A stretch of 64,000 nt of DNA from the NCBI RefSeq assembly GCF_013373865.1, contig NC_050470.1, forward strand, positions 23,156,856 through 23,220,855, given 5' to 3'. This stretch comes from Monomorium pharaonis (Eukaryota; Arthropoda; Insecta; Hymenoptera; Formicidae). Shown one piece after another: positions 50,814 to 63,865 of this stretch. The position numbers were made by a program, and so were the translations under genes. The number at the start of each line of letters is the position of its first letter. The stretch's first letter is position 1. The notes under the pieces are model-generated. The model saw only the letters and a list, made by a program, of their open reading frames with translations. It searched no databases and was not told the origin of the DNA.

Positions 50814-53800
50814 ATAGTATAAATTAAATTTGATTAGATTCATTTTCACTTAGTAAATTTCATATAGAAAACCGTAAATATACGAGTTTTTATTCCTTTA
50901 ATTATTTACTGATAAATGTTTTTATTAGTACGAATACAGTGCACTGTTTAATTTCTTAGAAATAAGAAAGTTCCACTTAGAGGGCTTATGCCAGTATTGG
51001 CAATCTTCCTCTACTTATCAAGTAAAATTAAAATGTTCTAATATCATTAAAAACAATATTATATTGTTCGTTAATTTTAAATATCCTTTATAATATCAAG
51101 AGGATATTTACTTCTTGAATATCGAAAGAGTTCATAGCTTTTATTTAGATTAAACCATCATTTCTCATTTCCATTCCTGTTAATGTTAATGTTGCCTCTT
51201 TATGTTAATGTTCTTCCCGCACAATATCCATAGTGATCCTGTGATAAAACTGTGGCAATTCTTTACTGATAAAGGACCTTTGCAACAGCGAAAAAAATGA
51301 TGAGTCATTTTCAACTGCACGAAATGCATCGTCAGCGCTGCGACAACAAATAACAAAATAACCAACAGCAATAAATACTTATGTTTGAGTTGCTACGTGA
51401 AATGATACCGCAGATGCATTCTTCGGGTTCACGTCGTTAGTTCGCTTAAGTGTGTAGGTGCTACAGTGGCATTGTTGCGGTTTAATAATTGCCATGTTAC
51501 GATAATTAGTTTCGTAATAATTATTACAGAAGCACGAATCTTGAATATCAGTACTATTATTTCCGACATTTCAAAATACATTAATAATATACTAATTACT
51601 CAAACATTACAACAAAATATTAAATTTACTTATTTAAATAATATTTTATGTCTCTTTAATTAATAAGATTTTATTTTAAATAAATAAAACAATTTTTTCA
51701 TAGAGAAAAATATCTCTTTATGGTCAATTCACACTTTATTTATTTGACTTACATTTATTTCACAGAAATAACAAAGTTTAAATAAAACATAATTTTATTG
51801 AATATAATTTTTTGCTTTTATTACATTAATTATATTGTTCGTCGTAAAAAGCACCACTGTTTAAAAGAATATTTTTCGGTAAGATAACCATTTTCTTCGA
51901 TTACATTAAAGCGTTCCTTCGATCGTCTCATGAAATTATTATGCACCATACTACCGCTAATCAAACTACAGCTAACAACTCATAAGCAAAATTAGCACAC
52001 GATATAAGATCAAATCTAAAATTATTCAGTATAAGCTTTAATAACCAGTTATAGTTCAACTGTAAAATATTACTAATATTTTCAATTCTTGAATACATTT
52101 TTACAAGTTTTTATTTAAAAATTAAAAAAAACTTCTTAATATATAATATAATATAATGATAAAATATAATATTTTTTTAAAGATAATAAAATGTAATAAA
52201 TTTTTCTTGTAAAATTATAAAATTATAATTTTAAAAAATAATAAGAACCTTCACTAAAATAATAAAATTTTTTAAGTATAAAAAGTTTAATTATTAAAGC
52301 AATTACTTTTTAAAGTAAAAATATAAATACACATTATTTAAATAGATATATTATTTAAATGACCAAAAACTGCGTTTTTTTTTTAACATTGATTAGATTA
52401 TTCCATTGTATAATTTTTTTTAAAGAAAATCTGCTAAATCTAAAGAAACATTTCTCTCTTTGTAAAGAATTAAATTATTTTATAAAATATTTTAGTTACA
52501 ATTAAAAAAAATACGTAAAACGCATCATATAAAAGCAATCATATAAAAATTAACGAACTGATTAATCGATTTCAGTAAAATTTTATATTGTAAATTACAT
52601 TGTAAAATGGATATGAATTTTTCTTCATTCTATGCTTTGTGTCTGACGGGATTTATATACATAAAATATTTAATGCAAAGCTAAAAATGTAATATGCATT
52701 TAATTCTCATACGGAACATAATATAAATAATACATATATCAAAAGATAAAATAAAATTTTTTAAAATATTCATAGTAACATAAAATGGACATATAAAGGT
52801 ATTAACTTTAAGTAATTATTTAATAATGAAGAAATATAAACTAATCATGTTTATACATTAAATTTTAAATAAGTCTAAATGATAAAAATAGGAACAAATT
52901 AAATATTAAGAAAGAAATCAAATGCAAAAGTTTATTGCAGCTTACCCATCATTTTACGCAAATTCGCTTTAGAATTACTTCGTAACACATATTTGATTAC
53001 TTTTTAACATTAGAAAAATGTAACAAAACGTTTGCTACAAATATATTTCATCTTTACGTAAAATCACTACTTTATTATCTTTCCCGAAATCTGACACCCC
53101 AATCTAAGATTTCAATTTCTGAGAACAAATGCAAAAGCAGTCAGTAGTAGAAATGTTCGAAGAGGTAATAAACCGCGTATAGAAAGTGACAAAAATAAAA
53201 GCTGAATAAATGTTGGTTCAATCCTATGACAAGCGCTACCAACCGCGTCCCGAGACGCGACCCTCACATTTTCTCATTTTCCCCAGGCAGCGAATATTCA
53301 AGCTTTAATCCTTGCATCAAAATACCCGTCCCAGTTACAGTGAATAGAAAGTTTATTTATCAAATCTTTTGCACTCTCAATGTTAATATTTGAAAATCGT
53401 ATATCACACATTCTTCGAATTTCCCTTATCTCCCCTTTGATCGATTCCTTATCGAATAAATTCTATGTATATCACCGTCCATTAACTATACAAATATCTC
53501 AGGGGTGATATGTAACTCTCTCACGTTAATATGGTCCACACATTTAGAAGTTACTTAGCTGTTATCTACTCCCAATGACATATTGGAAACGACTCCAATA
53601 TCAGTAATCATTTCGCCATGTCGATCAATACCTTGTTATATTAACGCTATACACATCACAATAATATATATCTGCATATAAAAACGCGTATTTCAAAGAT
53701 TACGTATCATCGGTACGTATATGTACATTAATCTTTTTCTTTATTATTTTTTAAAATGACATATGAAAGCTTTAACAACCAAGCTAAGCTAAAAGATATT

Positions 53801-53854
53801 TTTTCATAGCTTTTAATAATTGATATCTTATTTTTTACACAATCTCAAAGATTA

Positions 53855-53862
<8 letters not shown>

Positions 53863-53899
<37 letters not shown>
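53863..53899. repeat. (TA)n microsatellite
   Basis: A perfect TA run of about 18 units, then TGTATGTATTTA. A second low-complexity array, (AAAATT)n of about five units, follows at 53919-53948. Confidence 0.95.
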
Positions 53900-53907
<8 letters not shown>

Positions 53908-56900
53908 TTATATTATTAAAAAAATTAAAATTAAAATTAAAATTAAAGTTTTTGATTTCTAAACAATATGATAAATGTTTTATATCCAAAACATAATAAT
54001 TTACCATATTAAAACAATTATATCACCTTTTGTTAATACTTAAATACACTTCAAAATTATTATGATAAAAAAAAACATAGTATAAAGTTTATAATATGAT
54101 GTACAGCTTTTCTCATGACTACATAAAACAATTTTTTTAAGTATTTTAAATAAAAAAGCAATTTAAAAAAGTTGTATTACTTATCTTTAAAATACAATTG
54201 ATACTGCGTTTGATACATGAAGAACAGATATAAAAGTGAGAAATAAAAATACATACGTACTTTTATCATAATTATCTTTTCATATCGTGGCATAAATTGT
54301 AGTACTTCATATCTTTTATTCTTTATGTTCAATAAATTTGCATAAAAGACTAGAAAAAGTCTATTACTCTGAGAGTAAAAATTGGATCTTTTATTCCCTA
54401 CTTTTCCATCAAACTAAGAGCCCGATATCAATTCTGTCTTTGTAATACTAATCATGATGTCTTATTCTCTCTCAAGTTTAAACAAAAAGTTAGCTATCAA
54501 AAGAAATAATCTACATTTTGAAACCTCTCAATAAAGTGTAAACGCATTAACGACGTTGTACCTCTTTTGACGATGTATCAAATTCAACCCTGAAATCGCG
54601 TCGTGACATGATTAGTTTAATCAACGCTGTCTATCAACACATTTACTCTAACTTATACTGACGACGAGAGGTCGTTAGACCGACGAGAAACTATCTGGCT
54701 TTAATTAACGATAACTTTTTTATCATAAGGATAAGGACACCAGAGCAATGTAACCTTGGATCTAACCCTTAGAGACCCCGAATGTCATTTCCCAGATAGT
54801 AAGGTAGATTCTTATCGTCACAGCTCAGACTCGTATTTCTTATATGTATCACACGATATACTACTTAAGATGTTAAAGATGTTACAGATGTTACAGATCT
54901 AACATTAATCCTTATTTCAAAATTTTCCTCTTTTCTTATTATTGTATAAATGAAGAAAAACTATATGGTATAAGTAAAATAGCGAGAAATTAGATACTGC
55001 GCTCTTTAATAAAACTGCTTTGGATTAAAACAAAAATCTACCATAATCTAAATCGATGACACAAATTAGTAAAAAATTATTTGTTCTTTTAATAAACAGA
55101 TATATAAAAAAGTGAATTTTAGCTTTCTCTATTCTGACCTTATTTACTATACAGATATGACTTATTCTTATCCTCTTATATTTATAAGTCATAAATTAGA
55201 TTTGATCTTGCTTTCACTTTTAATATAATACCTATTTGTTGTACTACTGCTTATTAAAAAAATGTATAAATAAGTGTATTAAAAATAAATGCTATAAGTG
55301 TCCGTGGTGTATTAAGCTTGGATTTCTAAGTTTGCTAAGTCTTAATGATTATGTGAAGAATGATTTCTACAAAAGTGATCGTATAAGAAAACATTTAACA
55401 CTGTTATATTTTGACCTTTAAAGAAATAATGGCAGTATAATAATCTTGTTTGTTAATTTTTATAAGCAAATAATAAGCATAACGCACAACACTTTTTATT
55501 TTTCAAATCGCTTGGCAGATCTTGGACCGAAAGTGCGGCTTTGATTCGAGAAAATTATTCCAGCAGTCAGTTGCTCAAACATTATTTATTCCATCCCCTT
55601 TGTATCAGCAATAATATGACTGACGTTTGTTAATTAGTTAATTAGCAATTAATATTATTAATTTATGTTAAAAACGCATCGCATATAAAAAAGAATACAT
55701 CTAATAAAATTAATTTCTCCTCAATACATGATTTTTTGCAGTTCTTTCCTATCAGTATTTTATTCAATATTTAATTTCATGGATTTTTACACAATAAATA
55801 AATACTTCATTGATTAATAATAGAAATATCAGTAACTTAATAAATATTAATTGTAAATAAAAGCTCTTTCTGTTTCTGCTTTCTATTTATTTTTTTAAAT
55901 TGCACAATCAAGGATAATTTATCTCTACCCTTTGTATCAGCCTGTCACGTATTCCACTCGACACGAGGATCATTAATTAACAACGTTAACCGCAGTGGTT
56001 GCCGAAGATAGGTGATTTATTACGACAGAAATGGCGCGAATATAGAATCTCTCTTAAGCGATCTTTTTCTTATCCATTTTTCAACGTAAATCTTATATTT
56101 CTGAATAAAATAATATATAATTTTTTTTTTTATTAATGTTGTATAATTAAATACAAAATCTCTATTAACAAATAGATTTTAAAATATTAGAAATTAGATT
56201 AATAAGATTATATTAAGATCAATTTTTTCTCTGTCAAAATAAATATTTATTATGACTAGTAAAATAAATTTGCAATTTTGTTATTTTTGTTTAAAAAGTA
56301 TCTATGGGTATATATTAATTAATGCGTTTTTTAAAAAGATATAAAATATTAAACAAATAAAAATTGAAATTTAGAAGAAAGGAAATGTGTTCACCATAGC
56401 TGGATAATTCTCCAGAGTGGTATCCTGAAAAGGTAATCAGGATTGTCAGCGTTCACTATATCTTTATTCATTTCGTCCTTTGTCTTGAACAGTAGTAGCT
56501 CGCGACTATGTACGTGACTCGCTTCTTGATGAACTCTATTAATTGTTACAAAGGTACATCACAATTCCATAAAATAACGATAATCAAAAAGGACTAATGA
56601 ATGCGCTGAAACAACTTAAAAACTTAACTGTCAATATTTAAAGAATTATTTTCTCGTTCTCAAAACTCTTTCAAATGCACTATCACTATAATAATGAAAA
56701 TCATTATGTACATGTATTTATTGCATTTTTTGCAAAAACCGTATAATCGATTATTGTAAAATCTGTAGCAATCTGCAATGTATTGTATAATATTTCAATA
56801 ATGTATATAATATGTTAAATATGAATATACTTAAAATAATATGTACATTACGTTTATATTGCATTAAAAAATGAAAATTTTGCATACGTGGCAAAGCATA

Positions 56901-57521
56901 GTACATAATTCTACGTTTTAAAGTATTATTTATCGTACCGGTTGAATAACGAACAAACAAGATGAAATATAATAACGAAGCTACATTGTAACACGCAACA
57001 GAATCAATTTCATTAATCAAACATGCCTTCGTTCGATGGCAAATAATTTCGTAAGCGTGTTTCACCAACACCGTTTAATCTATCTCGATATTCTCTTATG
57101 CAGCTCTTTCATTTCGTCATTAATTCATACAATATGTAATTTCATAATTATTAATTATTGCCAATAACAAGAGACAATAGCAAGTAACCAATTTGTCAAT
57201 TTCAAGGATATAAACAGCTTTAACCTTTAAATTGCACTATTTTCTTTAATTAAAAAAATAATTTATTAAAAGATTCTTTATTTCATTGCAAAAATAATGT
57301 ACATTAAAATTTTAATAATAATTTTAAAAAACAATTTATAATTTTTATAAATTTATCCGTTAATATTGATAATAAAATTACAAAAAAGCATTTAATTATA
57401 TGTGTAATTAATATTATATGTAAAAAAAGCATTTTGCAAAATTATTAAATAAAAAAATATATAAATATGCATAATATTTGTAAATTTCTGTTGTTACTTT
57501 TATAATTGTTACTTTTATATT

Positions 57522-57627
57522 AATTGTTACTTTTATATTAATTTTTAAACTAAGATGTTTTATACATTTAAAATAATTGTTACTTTTATATTAATTTTTA
57601 AACTAAGATGTTTTAGACATTTAAAGG
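57522..57627. repeat. tandem duplication, 53-bp period
   Basis: A 53-bp unit beginning AATTGTTACTTTTATATTAA and containing AAACTAAGATGTTTTA occurs twice in direct succession (57522 and 57575), with one or two changes. Two further partial copies of TTGTTACTTTTATA precede it at 57491-57520. Confidence 0.88.
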
Positions 57628-57852
57628 ACAATAAAGATAGAATGACAAAAGAGTCAATCATCTTTAAAAACATGTTCTGAATACAAGCCTAAATGTAATT
57701 TACTTTATAAAATTTATGAATATCAAGAGATAGTGACTCGCGCCAAATGTAAACGCACAGCGTATATGTATATACACATTCATATTTTCCTTTCATATTC
57801 ATTTTCTATATATGTTATGTATATTAGTAAATTTACAAATAAAAAACGTATA

Positions 57853-57935
57853 TATAAGCAATACAAATTTCATCTAATTAAGCTAACAATTTAACCTAAC
57901 CTAACAATTTAAGCTAACAATTAAATAATTTAAAA
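57853..57935. repeat. dispersed repeat copy A with telomere-like CCTAACCTAA
   Basis: Begins ATATAAGCAATACAAATTTC, then CATCTAATTAAGCTAACAAT and AATTAAATAATTT. A diverged copy occurs about 560 bp downstream. An extra piece here reads TTAACCTAACCTAAC, two units of the insect telomere motif (CCTAA), flanked by AACAATTTAA and AACAATTTAAGC. Confidence 0.6.
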
Positions 57936-58380
57936 AATTTGTATGTATTCCTTAAAATCAATATTATATATAATATTATATAATATATATAATACTTAAT
58001 AAGTAATTATATACATGTATATTTCTATATACTTTATGTAGAAAATAATTTTATTTTTTATTACAATTTTGATCACATAATCATGATTTTCACGAAAATC
58101 GGTCCATCTCTTTTAAGCTAATCAACTCTGACAAGAACTATTTCAGCCTCAGTTATTTAAGCACTTTGTACCCTCTGTCCTTGCCCTTCGTCAGCGTATG
58201 TGGCTTGATAGTTAATTAACAATTTTCGTCACTTAGACGTCCTTAGATCCCTAAAGGACATTTTGTACACTATAATAATAAATATTTGGTTACCGTAAAC
58301 AAAATCTTCTAAGCATTATTGGTTAAAATTTTTAATAAATAAATCAACTCCACACTTTTAATTTAGTAAATTCAAATAAA

Positions 58381-58382
<2 letters not shown>

Positions 58383-58415
<33 letters not shown>
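58383..58415. repeat. (AT)n microsatellite
   Basis: A perfect AT run of about 16 units leading directly into dispersed repeat copy B. Confidence 0.95.
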
Positions 58416-58417
<2 letters not shown>

Positions 58418-58475
58418 CAATATAAAGTTCATCTAATTTGAGCCAACAATTTTAGCAAACAACTAAATAATTTTA
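58411..58475. repeat. dispersed repeat copy B
   Basis: ATATAAGCAATATAAAGTTC, CATCTAATTTGAGCCAACAA and ACAACTAAATAATTTT align with copy A at 57853 with about one change in six, and lack the CCTAA insertion. Both copies follow a TATA-rich run. Confidence 0.55.
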
Positions 58476-58920
58476 TGCAATATAGAACGCACAATACATC
58501 AGCAAAATTATTAAGCCGATTAGGATAATAATATCGATAATAGATACTGACAAGAACGAACATGAATCTCACTCGTCTATTTGCCGCATTCACATTTAAT
58601 CTAGAAAGTTTAGCGAGTCACAAGTAAATATCGTCAGAGGTGATATGTCGAATCGTATAACTGGCAACTCGTAGACTTACGACCACAAAATGCGTAATTA
58701 AAATCGCTTTGTCTGTGCTAAATGAAAGATTATGCTGTACACCTTCAATAATATAATACGGAGTTAGATCATTTTCATTTGCTTTCTATTAGTTCAATTT
58801 TATTCGAATTAGTATATTAGTGTGTTACAAATAGCACGAAAATTATCGCTTAATTATAAGCAATATGTTTATTATCATTATCCAATTAAATAATAAACCT
58901 TGTCAGAATTATCACGGAAA

Positions 58921-58922
<2 letters not shown>

Positions 58923-58955
<33 letters not shown>

Positions 58956-58960
58956 AAGAG

Positions 58961-59022
<62 letters not shown>

Positions 59023-59160
59023 ATGGAGAGAGAGAGAGAGGAGATAGAGGAGAGAGATCTATAGTATAATAGAGATAGAGATATATCGAGCGAGAGGGAA
59101 AGAAGAGAAAGAGGCAAGAGAGTGAGAGGAACGAGAGATGAAGAGAGTAGAGAGCGAGAG
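58923..59160. repeat. long (GA)n purine tract
   Basis: The plus strand is purely purine from 58924 to 59017 and then GA-rich with rare pyrimidines to about 59160. It is the longest homopurine tract in the window. It ends where a compact GC island begins. Ser/Leu open frames across it on the minus strand are repeat artefacts. Confidence 0.95.
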
Positions 59161-59335
59161 CGCGATGAGCTCCTCGGCTACTCCGCTGCCAGATGATCGC
59201 GCTGCTCTTGACCCTCTACTCTATCACGACCGTCTACGAACTGCTCTCCTAGGCATTGCCGCAGTCTCTCTGCTAGACCCGTCCCCTGCGACTCTGTTAC
59301 CCGCTTTGAGAGATTCCCCTTTTTTTTAGAGAGAG
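59138..59335. other. isolated GC-rich island next to purine tract
   Basis: About 200 bp of roughly 55% GC lies between the GA tract and AT-rich DNA. On plus, ATG at 59165 opens 54 codons (Ala/Leu/Pro/Asp-rich, no recognised family) ending in TAG at 59327-59329. The island closes with CCCCTTTTTTTTAGAGAGAGAG, returning to GA repeat. Being bracketed by GA sequence and sharply different in composition, it could be an inserted or captured piece, a promoter, or an exon. I cannot tell which. Confidence 0.3.
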
Positions 59336-61500
59336 AGTGACAAATTAGTTTATAGTACAGATATTATAAGCAAATTTTTATTTTTATAGATAATTGTAAT
59401 ATATGAGTGACAGTTGCAAAGACGATCGTAAAATTATGTATCAAATTGTGATAATAATAATCCGATTATACATAAAATTTATGTAATTACATCATATTCA
59501 TTAAAAAAAAAAAGTAAATAAACTTATTACTATAACATAGATCGTGCGATATTATATATACATTAATATTCTATTGCTACGACAAAAGTAAGAAGCAAGA
59601 ATTAAATTGTCGAACAATAATTTGTAAAGATTATGTAACCAGCAAATTAATCCTATTTTCATATAACACGATTCTAAGTATTTTAATGTACATATATATA
59701 TATATATATACATTACTCTATGATATTTTTACCGTAAATATACAAAGGCAAATTATTAAATTTCACAAAATTTATGTAATGTGTGCATTGTTGGACATAA
59801 AACAATATTACAATTTTATTTATCCTCTACTTAAAAAATAAGTCACACAATTGGCATTGTTTCGGTAATATTTCACGATTATGTGTTTTCGCAATTTAAT
59901 TAAGCCACTTGCCAAATGACTTTCTTTCAAAGTATGCACAATTGTGCGTCAGACGCACAAGAGTCCCGCATTAAATATAACGCGAATCGATACTCGATTG
60001 CGCCCCTGCCAAGTGACATGAACCAAATTATCGAAACAGTCGTAATTAACATGCAATTGAGCATGCACTATTATCTTTGCATTAGTGCTAAATGGACCTC
60101 GGCGTCTCACTCTCTTTTCAAAAGACATATTTCTAGTTTATTAATGCACGTTTATTAAAAATCTTCAATGTCATTGCGATATGAAAAAACAAGCGGAGAA
60201 ATATGAGAAACAAAATAATAACATATTTCAAAATATGCAATCACAAAATATTTAAGAATTGTTTGTAAATATTATCTCTTTGAGAAATACGTATATGTTT
60301 AAGTATTTTAAAGTTTTTTTTAATTAAGAATTTTTTAATGTTTTGATCTTGGCGTCAAATATAAATAAATTCATTAAAATGTTGCTACTATTTTCAAACT
60401 TTCTTAATCATTTATTGACATAACATTATTAAATATAATAATTTATTAATAATAACATCTAAAATTTTTTAAATATTCAGTGAACATCTAATGTCAATTG
60501 ATCTTTTAAATCAAGTAGTAGTAAGTCGAGTATATATTATACAACATTAGAAATACTTCCCATTTCTGTTTTATAAAATTATCTTATTTGATATCCTCTT
60601 TCAATATATCGTGTACAAATTATTTCTTCTTAAAGAAAAAATTCTATGTTTTCTTATATAATTTATTCCTTCAAAATATAAAATAAAATAATAACTAACT
60701 ACATTATTAATATAATTTATTTTTTTTTATAATTTTTGTGTAATTTGTAAAATTTTTTGTAATTATCTGAATTGTTCCATAATATGAATATACCCGCATG
60801 TTGGAATCATTCATCGATTCCAAACATCTTTCAAAAGTGCATTAAAACTGGATCGTTTACTTTACATATTTATATTTTATTTTCCCTATATTAAATTAAT
60901 AACAATTATATACATAAAACGCAATAAAACTCGATTATTTGACATACTAGTTTTATTCTTGTTCCCAAGGTACGTAATATACACATATATGTAAACAAAT
61001 TTTTTATTGAATAAAATTAACAAAATTTAATTTAATATTGTAAACTGATTTATATTTAATAATATTTTTAAAGATTAGAGAGAAAAAAGAAAGAAAAGGA
61101 GAGATAAAGATAGAGGCTAAGAATGTTAACCGCGAACACGAGATGTGTAGTATAACCTGATAAATACTTCCAAATTGTTACATAATCCCTCAACTTGTTT
61201 CTTTACGCATAATTAACGACAAGTAAGTCATAGCTTCTCAACATTTATTAATGAAATTGCTTCTAACTTCTCTAAGTAAAGCCGCAGGTCACATCGCCCA
61301 TTTATCTTACACATTCCGCAGAACCACAAGGCCAATTTTCCTCTCTGGACACCTAACTTAGTTACGTCGATCGCCCGGTGCCGACTTAACCATTCGCAGC
61401 ATATTAACCGTCGCTTTCGCGAGACATAAATAATCCCCATGTGATTCCTGATGTCTACACGCATGACAATTTTTTCACAAATAAGCTGACTCACCTCTCG
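59336..61500. other. AT-rich gene-free stretch
   Basis: AT-rich filler with an (AT)n run at 59692-59710 and a small moderate-GC patch at 59900-60120, which holds an unremarkable 80-codon frame starting inside TTG/ATG-rich sequence. From about 61190 the GC rises towards the island that follows. No gene is recognised. Confidence 0.5.
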
Positions 61501-62050
61501 CAATGTGACAGTTCGTCAAATTCTTGCTAAGAAAGAATAACCAATAAACACTCTTCGACTTCCGAACACGTATGTGGCATCCGTAGTCGACTCCGGCAAA
61601 GACAAGTGATCGATAGTCAGACGAAAAATTTCAGCAGAGTCTTTCGAGAAGATTACGAAAAATAGAGAGGAGAGTTCTTTATGTCGCGAGTTTCGCGCGC
61701 GACTCGCGAAATAAGATTGACAGACGAAGATAGTAAGGAGAACTAAGATGCTTTCTGCAGAGAAGCGCGCAGTGGCCAGGCGCGAGACGCGTACCAAACC
61801 CAACTGAAGAGCGACGATACTGTCCCCGTGACCGCACCCCCGCCCCCGATTAAAACCACCCGCGCACGCGTTTCACCCCGAAACTACGGAGTATAGTTCT
61901 GCGTCTTCGGGGCACCACCTCTCTGTGTCGTCCTGGCGTACAGCACCGAATGTCTTATGTGGATCGCGATTGATCTTGTACATCGTGAGATGAGAGACCA
62001 CGACCCTATATGATTGCCCTGCGAGACGTGGAATTCCCATGAGAAATGAC
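61500..62050. promoter_or_regulatory. CpG-rich promoter-like island
   Basis: About 550 bp of high GC with dense CpG, e.g. GAGTTTCGCGCGCGACTCGCG at 61687-61707. A CACCCCCGCCCCCG run near 61835-61848 resembles GC boxes bound by Sp/KLF proteins. An 87-95 codon minus frame (61516-61803) begins at TTG, not ATG, so it is not a credible start as drawn, though the leader is hydrophobic. On plus, ATG at 61959 runs only a few codons to a GTGAGA donor-like site. The features fit a CpG-type promoter or 5' exon for a neighbouring gene. The direction is unknown and the role is inference. Confidence 0.3.
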
Positions 62051-63480
62051 TAATGCGCGGAATATATCCAAATGCTCAGTGAAAGAATATAAACCAATAT
62101 TGTTTCAATATGTGTGAATGATTTGTTAAATGAAACAGTGTAAAATATATATAACAAAAACATTTAGCTCGTTTTTTTCATAGAACAGTCCTTGGATAAT
62201 TTTTTTGTATACAGCAATGTCCACATAGGAACATCTACACATACATGCAACAGAATGTGTGTGTGTGGGGGGGGGAGGTGATAAATTACTCCAAATATCT
62301 TAACCTAAAAATAACCTTAATCTAAAACATTCTAAACAAATAAAAAAATTCATAAAAATATTTTTTAATAAATCTGGATTGTTTTATGATTTCCAACATG
62401 CATGCTTTTTTAAATATTATTTATTATCAGAAAAAATATCTAACATCCTAAACCATACAAAAAATATATACAAAAAATACATACAAAAAAGAAACAAATA
62501 TATGTAAAAAAAACAAATTTTTCATGTAAATCCTAAGATAAAATAGTAAGTTCTTCTAAATTCATGTGAATTCTTTAAGATAAAATAGATTAAAAAAGAA
62601 ATATTCAACTCTTTTTAACAAAATTAAATATTTATAAATTATTTTAAATATGTATTTAGTTTAAAATATTGTTTTATATATCCCATATAATCTGTATATT
62701 CTATTAAAATATTAAATATTCTTTTTTGTAATATACTTATATACACATCACAAGAGATCATTGTTAAATCTAGATAATTATGCATATTACATTATAATTA
62801 CTATTTTTTCCCTATTTAATTGTATAATATTAGCTATTAAAATAAGTCATATTATATGATGTTTAGTAATGATTGTGGTAAGTTATGTTATGATAATAAT
62901 TAATTTCTATAATAATACTGTTGATAACAGGATAAATTTCTATAAAGTTCGATATTTACTCCAACTATTCGCGTCACAATAACTTCTGTACGTGAGTTCG
63001 TACTTATGTTTCTCAAGGGAAGCTGTATAACGCGTTAACGCGTTAACTCATAGTTAGAATATATATCCTTGAGGATTACTCTACCAGACAATGTATACCG
63101 TCATGCTGCGAAGGAACAGTCAAGAATTCGAACAGCAAGCATCGTCAGAGAATACAACAAATAAGACAACGATAACACTAACACGAGTAAACTTTTTTCT
63201 AAAAACTCTCAATAAAAATAAAGTCCGCTTTTTTTTAATTAATTTGCAAATAATTTTAATGCAGTGTAGTTATAAAGATATCAAAACCTTTTTTTAACAA
63301 TACTTTATTAATAAATATAAAGGAAATAAAATTAATTGTAATAAATGTTCGAAAAACAATCATGCATTAGTTTTATCAAGTAAAACGTTTCTAGTCTTAT
63401 AAATTGCTTAGAAATTCAGTAACACACACAATTCCGTGACGGTAAACAAGTTATAATAATAAAAGACCTGTTCGCGGTAT
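62051..63480. other. AT-rich gene-free stretch
   Basis: AT-rich, with GTGTGTG followed by nine G residues (62267-62275). At 63029-63044 the octamer AACGCGTT, itself palindromic, is repeated directly. No gene is recognised. Confidence 0.5.
63029..63044. repeat. double palindrome AACGCGTT-AACGCGTT
   Basis: Two direct copies of a self-complementary octamer make a 16-bp perfect palindrome in otherwise AT-rich DNA. Confidence 0.7.
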
Positions 63481-63518
63481 CTAAAGTATTGTTTAAAACT
63501 ACGTTGAGGGGTAACAAT

Positions 63519-63671
63519 ATGGCTTATATGTATAATAGGATCATTTATATGCCTCGACAGGGCCTTGAAGTTCTTGTGAAGGAACAGAAAAATGCAATGC
63601 CTATCTGCGAGACTGTCTGGGAGGGGAAGCTGAATGTAAAAGGCCGACATCGATCCATACTGGGTGGATAA
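63519..63671 (+). CDS. small ORF, 50 residues, unrecognised
   Basis: ATG at 63519 (context AACAAT) opens 50 codons ending in TAA; the same frame is open ten codons further upstream from a TTG. The product is hydrophilic with an aromatic N-terminal part and a Lys/Glu-rich middle (EVLVKEQKNA), followed by Gly/Arg. The frame lies at the start of a moderate-GC region that also contains a well-flanked exon candidate 200 bp downstream on the same strand. It could be an upstream exon of that unit, or chance. Confidence 0.12.
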   Translation: MAYMYNRIIYMPRQGLEVLVKEQKNAMPICETVWEGKLNVKGRHRSILGG

Positions 63672-63865
63672 CTACGTTACTCTGTGTATACCCACAATGT
63701 GAAGAACCACAAAAAATCGTAAATGTGTCTACAGAATTTATCCCTTATTTCACAGGATTTCGCAAAAGAAATGCCGGAAAAAGACGCCGATAAAGATGTA
63801 CCATCGCTGTACCTTCGAAAGCTTTTGTTTTTGTCATTTTAACCCGCTCGTCGTCATTTCCACAG

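Larger units (their letters stand above)
50814..58920. other. AT-rich gene-free stretch
   Basis: Very AT-rich with moderate-GC blocks at 51360-51480, 53210-53330, 54560-54800 and 55920-56050. The last has ATTAATTAA followed by AACCGCA, a Runt-type motif, at 55988-55994. A 9-bp unit GATGTTA(A/C)A repeats three times at 54869-54895. Simple repeats are listed separately. A minus frame of 106 codons at 56751-57071 begins at GTG and has no recognised product. I see no gene. Confidence 0.5.

Noticed and set aside
53215..53225. GGTTCAATCCT as a tRNA B box
   Set aside because: No A box lies at the right distance upstream and there is no cloverleaf pairing.
56751..57071. 106-codon minus frame
   Set aside because: It starts at GTG, its length is at the chance limit, and it has no recognisable content.
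58878..59117. 79-codon Ser/Leu frame on the minus strand
   Set aside because: It is the translation of the (GA)n purine tract.
61516..61803. 95-codon minus frame with a leader-like hydrophobic start
   Set aside because: It begins at TTG rather than ATG in a eukaryotic sequence, and its openness is explained by high GC.
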